Shown in pieces: positions 52,589 through 59,333 of a stretch of 64,000 nucleotides of DNA. The stretch spans positions 62,001-126,000 of the forward strand of contig CAIPAH010000004.1 in NCBI GenBank assembly GCA_903862955.1, given 5' to 3'. Both the position numbers and the translations under genes were made by a program. Under the pieces are notes generated by a model. That model did not search any database and was not told where the DNA came from. It worked only from the letters and a program-made list of their open reading frames with translations. Each line of letters starts with the position of its first letter. Positions within the stretch are counted from its first letter, which is position 1. The DNA is from an uncultured Opitutia bacterium (GTDB lineage Bacteria > Verrucomicrobiota > Verrucomicrobiia > Opitutales > Opitutaceae).

Positions 52589-53742
52589 AGACCGAGTTCG
52601 GCGGCCGGAACCAAGATCGGCTTGAGGTGGCTTCGCGCTTCTGTTTGCTCGGCCGCATTAACCCGACCCGTGTTATCTGTTGCGCCGTCGTGATGCTGGC
52701 GGCGTTGGTGAGGGCCCAATCGCAGCCCGCGGACGGTCCACCCAAGGTGCTCGAACCGGCCCCGCTGGAATATCCGGCCAAGCTAAGAGAACAGCGGATC
52801 ACGGGCTGGGCCAGGATTGCGCTGCGCATCGGTGAGCAGGGCGAAATCACCGAGGCCAAGGTAAACGAGGAGACCACGAGCGAATTTGGCCAGGCCGCGC
52901 TGGCGGCGGCGCGCCGGTTCAAATTTCAACCGGCCTACAAAGCCGGGCGCCCTTGCGCGATGCCCGTGATCCTCCCGTTCGTCTTTGACTTTGATGACGC
53001 CGACTTCGCGGAAATGGAGGCGCACCGCACGAAGGAAGTGCTGCCCCCGGGACCGCCGACGGTTGAAATTTCCGCGGCCCAGGATTGGCCCGAGTTGAAG
53101 GACGAAGTCCGCCCGAAAACGCCGGCGGCGCTGCAGGACAGGAATTGGATGGGAGAAGCGACGATCGGTTTCGTGGTCGATGAAACCGGGATTCCCCGTG
53201 ATGTGCACCTGGTTGAGGCCACCGAAGTCGAGTGCGTCGCGCCCGCGATCGCGGCGGTTCGCCAATGGAAATTTTTCCCGGGCCGCGTGGACAACCAGCC
53301 CGTGCGGGTCGCCCTGGAGGTGCCGATCGTCTTCTTCCCGGAAAGCAACCGCAGCAATGGTGCGCGCGTGAAACCGGGGGTGAGCCGCCGGATCAACCGC
53401 TGGAAACCCGGCCCGGATGTTTCCGCCGGAAGTTTTCAGCCGCCGCGCGCCATCAAGAAAGTGATGCCGGCGTATCCCGAGGAAATGCGCTCCCTTGACA
53501 TCGATGGGGAGGTGACGGTGGAAGTGGTGATCGACGCGTTCGGCCGGGTGACCCATGTGCGCACCATCAAGGCGGAGAACATGTTTTTTGGCGTGTTGGC
53601 CGAACGGGCGTTGAGTTACTGGACCTTTGCTCCCGCCTCGCGCGGGGGAATGCCGGTGCCGTGCCGCTTCCGCCAGGGCATCCGGTTCATGCTATACGGT
53701 GGGCCCGCGAGGGCGAGTGGTGGCCATGCCGCGGGCAAGTAA
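52585..53742 (+). CDS. Protein with multiple TonB C-terminal-like domains
   Basis: Up to 385 residues. The track start is a TTG that overlaps the AKR stop; a later start near the hydrophobic CCAVVMLAALVRAQSQ signal segment is likely, so the 5' end is uncertain. Three TonB_C-like repeats can be discerned: PLEYPAKLREQRITGWARIALRIGE..., TIGFVVDETGIPRDVHLVEATEV..., and PPRAIKKVMPAYPEEMRSLDIDGEVTVEVVIDAFGRV. Repeated TonB_C domains occur in secreted proteins of Opitutaceae; whether they contact TonB-dependent receptors is not known. Confidence 0.75.
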   Translation: MKTEFGGRNQDRLEVASRFCLLGRINPTRVICCAVVMLAALVRAQSQPADGPPKVLEPAPLEYPAKLREQRITGWARIALRIGEQGEITEAKVNEETTSEFGQAALAAARRFKFQPAYKAGRPCAMPVILPFVFDFDDADFAEMEAHRTKEVLPPGPPTVEISAAQDWPELKDEVRPKTPAALQDRNWMGEATIGFVVDETGIPRDVHLVEATEVECVAPAIAAVRQWKFFPGRVDNQPVRVALEVPIVFFPESNRSNGARVKPGVSRRINRWKPGPDVSAGSFQPPRAIKKVMPAYPEEMRSLDIDGEVTVEVVIDAFGRVTHVRTIKAENMFFGVLAERALSYWTFAPASRGGMPVPCRFRQGIRFMLYGGPARASGGHAAGK

Positions 53743-53796
53743 GGCTCGGCGACGAGGGCCGCGGCTGTAACCCCGGGGTTAATCCACCGGCAAGGG

Positions 53797-53823
53797 GATA
53801 TCGGGCGTAAAGCCCGACCTACG
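53797..53823. repeat. Palindromic repeat, TCGGGCGTAAAGCCCGACCTAC
   Basis: Single copy of the family found at 3.35 kb and 55.3-55.5 kb, lying just before an enolase-superfamily gene. Confidence 0.7.
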
Positions 53824-53876
53824 TGAAATGGGTGAGCGTTGACCGTGCCAATGCACGGGGCCAAGGTCGGGGCCGA

Positions 53877-55301
53877 ATGTCCGCTCCAGCGATGATCCAG
53901 CTCAGCCACGCCGAACTGTTCCGGATCCAACTGCGCGCGCGGATGCCGTTCCGCTACGGCATTGTGACGATGACGGAGGTGTCGCACGTGATCATGCGGC
54001 TGACGTTCGAGATCGATGGCCGCACGCACGAGGGGCTGGCGGCGGATCATTTGCCCCCGAAATGGTTCACCAAGGACCCGAACCGGCCGCTCGCCGAGGA
54101 GATTGACGAGATGCTCGTGGTCATCCGCGCCGCCGTGACCGGCGCCCGCGCGATCCAGGCAGCGACACCGTTCGCGTTCTGGCAGCAGCTTTACGCCGCG
54201 CAGGGCAAATGGGGCGTGGAGCACAAGATCCCGCCGCTGCTCGCGCATTTTGGGACGTCGCTCGTGGAGCGGGCGTTGATCGACGCGTTCTGTCAATCGA
54301 TCGGGCAGCCGTTCGCGGCGGCGCTGCGGGACAACCGCTTCGGCGTGGACCTGGGCGCGGTGCACGCGCCGCTCGCGGGCACGACTCCGCGCGACTGGCT
54401 GCCGGCGTCACCGCCCGCAAAGGTTTTCTGCCGGCACACGGTGGGCCTGCTCGACCCGATCGAGGAAAACGAAATCGCGGCGGGTGAGCGCGTGCATGAC
54501 GGGCTGCCGCAGTCGCTCGCGGCGTGCGTGAAGTTTTACGGGCTGAAACATTTCAAAATCAAAATCGACGCCGACGTGGCCCGCGCGAGCGAACGGCTGC
54601 GGCGCATCGCGCCCGTGCTCGCGCGCGAGTGCGGCGGCGACTACGCGTTTTCGCTCGATGGTAACGAGAGCTTCCGCGACCCGGCGGCGTTTGCGCGGCA
54701 GATGCGCGCGCTGCTGGCGGAGCCGGCGTTGCAGGATTTCTGGCCGAAGCTGCTCTTCATCGAGCAGCCGCTGCACCGCGACGTGGCGCTGACACCCGCG
54801 GCGGACTGGTCGGCGTGGCCGGAGCGTCCGCCGATCATCATCGACGAATCCGACGCCGAAATCGGCAGCCTCCCGGCAGCGCTCGCACTCGGTTACGCCG
54901 GGACGAGCCACAAGAATTGCAAGGGCATCTTCAAGGGCGTCGCCCATGCGTGCCTGCTGGCGCAGCGCCGCGCGGCGGGAAAACCGGCGATGCTGAGCGG
55001 CGAGGACCTCACCAACGTCGGCCCTGTCGCGCTGTTGCAGGACCTGGCGGTGCAGGCGTCGCTGGGGGTGACGAGTGTGGAGCGCAACGGTCACCATTAC
55101 TTTACGGGGCTCTCGCAATTTCCGGCGGCGATCCAGCAGCACATCCTCACGCACCACGGCGATCTCTACGTGCGCAGCGCGGCGGGCTGGCCGAGGCTCG
55201 ATGTGCGGGCGGGGCAAATCGCTCTCGGCACGGTTCTCCGCGCGCCCTTCGGCTGCGCGACGGGGCTGGATCTGGGCGCGCTGGAAGCGGTGTCGGTGTA
55301 G
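53877..55301 (+). CDS. Enolase-superfamily protein (muconate lactonising/dipeptide epimerase-like)
   Basis: 474 residues from MSAPAMIQLSH (an alternative Met lies 5 codons later). K-x-K motif FKIKIDAD (Lys227, Lys229), metal ligands Asp261 (SLDGNES), Glu296 (FIEQPLH) and Asp323 (IIIDESDAE), and a second-face Lys in SHKNCKGIFKG define an MLE-type rather than mandelate-racemase-type active site. Longer than typical (350-400). The substrate could be a dipeptide, sugar acid or cyclic acid; not inferable. Stand-alone between repeat clusters. Confidence 0.78.
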   Translation: MSAPAMIQLSHAELFRIQLRARMPFRYGIVTMTEVSHVIMRLTFEIDGRTHEGLAADHLPPKWFTKDPNRPLAEEIDEMLVVIRAAVTGARAIQAATPFAFWQQLYAAQGKWGVEHKIPPLLAHFGTSLVERALIDAFCQSIGQPFAAALRDNRFGVDLGAVHAPLAGTTPRDWLPASPPAKVFCRHTVGLLDPIEENEIAAGERVHDGLPQSLAACVKFYGLKHFKIKIDADVARASERLRRIAPVLARECGGDYAFSLDGNESFRDPAAFARQMRALLAEPALQDFWPKLLFIEQPLHRDVALTPAADWSAWPERPPIIIDESDAEIGSLPAALALGYAGTSHKNCKGIFKGVAHACLLAQRRAAGKPAMLSGEDLTNVGPVALLQDLAVQASLGVTSVERNGHHYFTGLSQFPAAIQQHILTHHGDLYVRSAAGWPRLDVRAGQIALGTVLRAPFGCATGLDLGALEAVSV

Positions 55302-55496
55302 GTCGGGCTTTACGCCCGATAGGCCGGTGGATGGCTGGTGAAAGGCGAGAGGCGATGGGCCAGAGGTGCGGTCGGTCGGCAGTCGTCTTTTGTGGGTCGG
55401 GCTTTAGGCCCGACAGCGGCTAGATGGATGTCGGGCGTAAAGCCCGACCCACGGAGAGGACGGAAGACAGATATCGGGCGTAAAGCCCGACCTACG
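55298..55496. repeat. Cluster of four GTAGGTCGGGCTTTACGCCC-type palindromes
   Basis: Copies at about 55298-55322, 55392-55414, 55431-55452 and 55471-55496 in alternating orientation, forming the arms of larger hairpins in the gap between convergent genes. This is the densest repeat patch of the window. Confidence 0.8.
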
Positions 55497-55557
55497 CGGA
55501 CGGTTCGTCCCGATCTCCCATCTCCGATCTTCGATCTCTGCGGCCTTGGGCCGCCGT

Positions 55558-56973
55558 TCACACCGACTCGAGCACCTCGCAGGCGTGCACGCAGCCGCCG
55601 GCGGTCCAGCCCATCATGTGCGGCATCTTGTATTCGTCGGCGACGTCGATGCGGCCGGTCAGGGCGTTGTATTTTTCCCAGAGCTGGCCGGTGGTCGTCA
55701 GGTTGCGCGCGCAGGTCAGGACGTATTTTTCCGCGACGCGGCGGGCGTCGGCCTTAAAACCGTGGCGCAGCAGACCCATGATCGCGGCGGTCTGGTGCGG
55801 TGGCCAGGCGTTGGGGGCGTCCCACTGGTAGGTGTTGACGGAGTTGTTGCTGCCCTCAGCACAGGCCATCACGCCGTGCGCGCGCTCGACGAGCGGGAGA
55901 TTGCGCGTGAGCGCGGCGGCCTGGACATCGGAGCAGATGCCAGACCACAGCGCGAAATAAGGCGCGGCCGAGACGACGCGGCCGGGGCGCCGGTTGGCCC
56001 AGTCGTAGTCGAAATAGAAACCCTGGTCCTCGTGCCAGAGATACTCGTCCACGAGGGCACGGCGGCGGGCGGCGCGTTCCCGCCAGACGGTTTCCGCGTC
56101 GGCCAGGCCGAGTTCGCGGGCGAAATCGCCGGCGATGGTTTCGAACTGGTAGAGGATGGCGTTCGTGTCCACCGGGTTGAAATCCGCCGCGCGCTGGTCG
56201 AAGCGCGGGTTGAAGTCCCAGACCTCGCACTCCGCCATCTTGTGGTGGAGGTAGCGCAGACGCGCGACGGGATCCTCGGGGATGTCGGCGAGGCGGTGTT
56301 TGATGACGTCGTAAAAGTTGGCGAGCGTGACGGGGTCGGCGAAGTTGCCGCAGGTGGCGAGGCCGTTGGGCGCGACGCGCAGGGCCATCCAGAAGGCGTA
56401 TTCCTTCACGAGCGCGGCGTAGGCGCGGGCGAGCCAGACCTTGTCGCGGGAGTGCGCGTAGATCTCGGCGAACAGCACGGCGGAGACGGGGACTTGGGTG
56501 CGGTTGAGCGCGATCTTGACGGAGATGTTGGGCACGAAGCCGAGGCGCTCGAGGAGGTAGATGACATTCTCGGCGTTGTTGAGCGCCTGGTCGAAGCGGC
56601 CCTGGCGGATGAGACCGAGGTTGGTGAAGTAGGTGTCCCAATAGAAAAAGAGCCACATGCTCGGGTCCGTGGACGGGACGGTGTGGGGGCGGGGGAGGGA
56701 AATTTCCTTGGGGGTCTCCTCGCGAGACACGCGGAAAGTATTTTCCCAGTTGGCGTCGATGTAGGACCGCGTGGCGGCGATGGCGTCGGCGAGATTCAAG
56801 CTGGCGATGAAGAACGGGGAATTTGCCGGAGGCAATTCTGGCAAAATGAACGTTCGGCGCGGGAATAGGTGGTCGTCGATTTCCACATCGACGATCGGCG
56901 CCGGTCGGAGGCCGGCGCCCATCCGCAGGGCGCTTCCTCCAGGCGCCGACCGGCTGGCAATTCCGTCCAGCAC
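55558..56973 (-). CDS. Trehalase (GH37)-like alpha-glucosidase
   Basis: Up to 471 residues. Both trehalase signatures are recognisable: FFYWDTYFTNLGL and QWDAPNAWPP, plus EKYNAL near the C-terminus (catalytic Glu in EKY) and FNPVDTNAILYQ (probable acid Asp). The (alpha/alpha)6-barrel order fits GH37/GH63-type inverting glucosidases. There is no signal peptide and the N-terminus (RSAPGGSALRMGAGL) is uncertain; the second Met (56922) is an equally good start. Cytoplasmic trehalose or disaccharide hydrolysis is likely; the exact sugar is open. Confidence 0.82.
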   Translation of the reverse strand: MLDGIASRSAPGGSALRMGAGLRPAPIVDVEIDDHLFPRRTFILPELPPANSPFFIASLNLADAIAATRSYIDANWENTFRVSREETPKEISLPRPHTVPSTDPSMWLFFYWDTYFTNLGLIRQGRFDQALNNAENVIYLLERLGFVPNISVKIALNRTQVPVSAVLFAEIYAHSRDKVWLARAYAALVKEYAFWMALRVAPNGLATCGNFADPVTLANFYDVIKHRLADIPEDPVARLRYLHHKMAECEVWDFNPRFDQRAADFNPVDTNAILYQFETIAGDFARELGLADAETVWRERAARRRALVDEYLWHEDQGFYFDYDWANRRPGRVVSAAPYFALWSGICSDVQAAALTRNLPLVERAHGVMACAEGSNNSVNTYQWDAPNAWPPHQTAAIMGLLRHGFKADARRVAEKYVLTCARNLTTTGQLWEKYNALTGRIDVADEYKMPHMMGWTAGGCVHACEVLESV

Positions 56974-57048
56974 TCAGACTCCCACCTGCCGCACCAACAG
57001 CGGGCTTTCCTCAGGCGGCCAAAACTGCTTAACCACGCTGCGTCACGG

Positions 57049-57124
57049 GGGCCGATAGCTTAATGGTTAAAGCAGAGGACTCATAATCCTTTGAGTCTGG
57101 GTTCGAGTCCCAGTCGGCCCACCA
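57049..57124 (+). tRNA. tRNA with CAU anticodon (Ile2 or Met)
   Basis: Cloverleaf is clear: acceptor GGGCCGA/TCGGCCC, anticodon loop CTCATAA with CAT at 57082-57084, T arm CTGGGTTCGAGTCCCAG, encoded A-CCA. CAU tRNAs can be elongator/initiator Met or lysidine-modified Ile2; the CTCATAA loop fits both Ile2 and elongator Met, and I cannot decide. Confidence 0.92.
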
Positions 57125-57382
57125 AAACGCCTCGCGGGAGGGTGAATCACCTGAAAGGGATGACCTTTCTGCGAGCTGGCGGGTTTGGGCCGAGCACCGA
57201 ACCTGTGGGCTATCCGGCCGCTGCCATTAGGAGTACTGTCGAAGCATCCGCGTAGAGAGGGCTAAAAGTTATAGCATCCGATAAAGTCCTTAATTCGTTA
57301 CAGGAAAACGCCCTTATTTCGTCGACAGTCCAGGCACAAACGGGGCATTCTTCTTCGCTCCGCAAGTTGCTGATTTGCACCC
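57125..57382. other. 258-bp gene-free stretch after the tRNA with 95-bp inverted-repeat-bounded segment
   Basis: No gene seen. An 8-bp perfect inverted repeat (ACTGTCGA at 57235, TCGACAGT ending at 57329) bounds an AT-richer 95-bp segment that also contains TAATTCGTTACAGGAAAA (57291-57308), nearly identical to a site upstream of the C1 operon. Possibly a small mobile-element remnant or att-like site beside the tRNA. Confidence 0.45.
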
Positions 57383-57700
57383 ATGCGCACGTTTCACCCC
57401 ACGGTTGCAGTTCGATTCTTAGCCCTGCTGGCGGCGATCGCCCTATTGCTTGCGCTGGCGACCCCGGCCAGCGCGACGACGGTCATCGCGCCGGACTTTA
57501 ATGGGCTTGTCAGCCAAGCGGACTATGTGGTCCGGGCAGTCGTCAAGTCAGTGACTTGCGAATACCGCACCACGCCCCGCGGTAAGGCCATCTTCACCAA
57601 GGTGGAATTGCAGGTGTTGGAAACGATTACGGGCACGCCGCCGTCGCCGCTGGTGCTCGACCTGTTGGGCGGCACGGTTGACGGGGTGACGCTGCAGGTA
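57383..57700 (+). pseudogene. Truncated secreted protein gene (5' part)
   Basis: A good signal peptide (MRTFHPTVAVRFLALLAAIALLLALATPASA) is followed by TTVIAPDFNGLVSQADYVVRAVVKSV and YRTTPRGKAIFTKVELQVLETITG, a pattern of small exported proteins of unknown function. Homology-like sequence stops near GTVDGVTLQV at about 57.70 kb; the rest of the ORF to 58192 is the antisense of an acyltransferase and is not genuine. The 3' end appears lost at a rearrangement point. Confidence 0.65.
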
Positions 57701-58405
57701 TCGGGCCACGACCATCACCACCTCGGCCCTCCAACCCGTCCATTGCGGCAACCGGTGGCGACCGCGTTCCACGATGAGTCCGACGGCCACGCCCAAGAGA
57801 AAGGCGTTGAAATGAAACACCGGCGAATAGGACAGGAAGTTGGACGATGGCGACATGAAGGGGCCGCCCCAGAAACTGCTCAGGAACACGAACGAGACCT
57901 GCGAAATGACCCAAAAGAGCAGCCCGATCCAGAGCAACGCGGCGGCCTTCCGGGGATAGAGCCAGCGCAGGACCCACGGGAAAACGACGTAGAAGAATGC
58001 CTCGGTGGAAAGCGACCACGCGGGACCATTGAGATCGAGGGCATAGCCCGGCACCCACGACTGGAGCAGCAATGCCCCGAGCCCGACAGTGGCGGGATAG
58101 GTGCGTCCGGGCCAGAGATGGAGCGACCAGAGAAAGGCCAGGAGATAGACCGGGTAAATCCGGGCAAAACGGGCGACGTAAAATCCCTTTAGATCGAATT
58201 TTTCCACCGCCCGCGGCGCGTAGACCAACGCCATGATGAAACCGGAAAGACAGAAAAAATAACTTACGGCTTCAGGCCCTGACGCCAGCAAGCGGTGGCT
58301 GGCCCAATGGCGAAAACCCGGCAGGTCGCGTGCGTAGTGGTAGAACACCACCATCAAGGCGGCGATGAACCGGGATCCCGTGAGGGCATTAAGGTTAACG
58401 CGCAT
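57701..58405 (-). pseudogene. Truncated acyltransferase 3 (OafA/YrhL-like) gene
   Basis: Membrane O-acyltransferase that would modify surface sugars. It starts MRVNLNALTGSRFIAALMVVFYHYARDLPG, with FFCLSGFIMALVYAPRA (His-Asp-type active region is the FYHYARD segment), and has several hydrophobic helices. Recognisable sequence ends at about TGWRAEVVMVV (residue about 233) compared with a usual 350 or more; downstream codons (YLQRHPVNRAAQQVEHQRRRR) are basic and read through the truncated neighbour on the other strand. Thus the C-terminal helices are missing. Confidence 0.68.
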
Positions 58406-58479
58406 TGCCCTCCGAGACTGGGGTGCTCACGGGTTTCGCCGGGCTCGTCTTGGTCGGGGACATCTCAAGGGTCCCGGCC

Positions 58480-59289
58480 TTACGCGCCCTGCAAGCCCTG
58501 CGAAAACCGGCGAACGTCGACAATGTAGGAAACATTGCGGCCGCCGTTGTAAATTCGTGTCTGGATGTCGGTGGCGGGGATGCCGAGCCGCCCAATGTAG
58601 GTTGTCAGGAATTTGGGGCTGAAAGTGAACCCGTGGTGGCTCTGGTCCGCGGCGACGGAAAGGCGCGCCATGGACTCGTCGGCGGGCACGTCGGCCGCGG
58701 GCACGTCGATCACCACCCACCGGCGGGAGATCCGGCACATTTTGTAGATGGCAAACAGCGGGAAGAAGAGGTGGTCCAGCACGGTGCTCATGAAGACCAG
58801 GTCGAACTGACGATCGGGCAGCGGGATTTGCCAATCGCTGTTGGAAAGCAGGCCGGGAGCCGGCTGGGGCAAGCCGTCGTAACGCATGAAATCGCAGTTG
58901 AAGAACCGCACATTGTCGAAGCCGAGCACGGCCCGGGCCCACTCCGCGTTCTCCAGCCACTTGGGCGCAACGTCGAGGCCGGTCACGGACTTGGCGCCGC
59001 GGCGGGCAAATTCGAAGGAGAAGAAACCGCAATTGCTCCCAATCTCCAACACCTCGAGGCCCTGCACGGAGGGCAGGAACGTACCGATGGCGTCCCACTT
59101 GGGCCGGGGACGAAGCCGCGCCGCCTCTTCAATGGTATTGTGGTCGGTCTTGTTGTCCCACGCTCCGTCCAGCATCGCGTTGGCCGCGTTGTCGGTCGTG
59201 GCGATCCCATGCTGGGGAAACGAAATGCACTGATACCAGGGTGCGCGGCGGGCAATTTCAGCTTGGAGCTGGGCAACGGTGTAGGTCAT
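58480..59289 (-). CDS. Class I SAM-dependent methyltransferase
   Basis: 269 residues from MTYTVAQLQAEIARRAPWYQ. SAM motif I is LEVLEIGSNCGFFSFEFARRG with GLDVAPKW as the post-I acidic segment, and LVFMSTVLDHLFFPLFAIY at motif IV-V. The family is found in polysaccharide or lipid-modifying clusters (mannosyl/sugar methylation). Located downstream of two glycosyltransferases on the same strand (44-bp gap), so it probably methylates a cell-surface glycan or precursor. Exact substrate unknown. Confidence 0.83.
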   Translation of the reverse strand: MTYTVAQLQAEIARRAPWYQCISFPQHGIATTDNAANAMLDGAWDNKTDHNTIEEAARLRPRPKWDAIGTFLPSVQGLEVLEIGSNCGFFSFEFARRGAKSVTGLDVAPKWLENAEWARAVLGFDNVRFFNCDFMRYDGLPQPAPGLLSNSDWQIPLPDRQFDLVFMSTVLDHLFFPLFAIYKMCRISRRWVVIDVPAADVPADESMARLSVAADQSHHGFTFSPKFLTTYIGRLGIPATDIQTRIYNGGRNVSYIVDVRRFSQGLQGA

Positions 59290-59333
59290 GTGAGTCGTAG
59301 GTGAAGCCGGGGCGCCGATCGGGCCCGGGCGGC

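Noticed and set aside
57701-58192. 3' half of the 57383-58192 ORF as a real C-terminal domain
   Set aside because: It is antisense to the acyltransferase and has the low-complexity Gln/Glu/Arg-rich look of a shadow frame.
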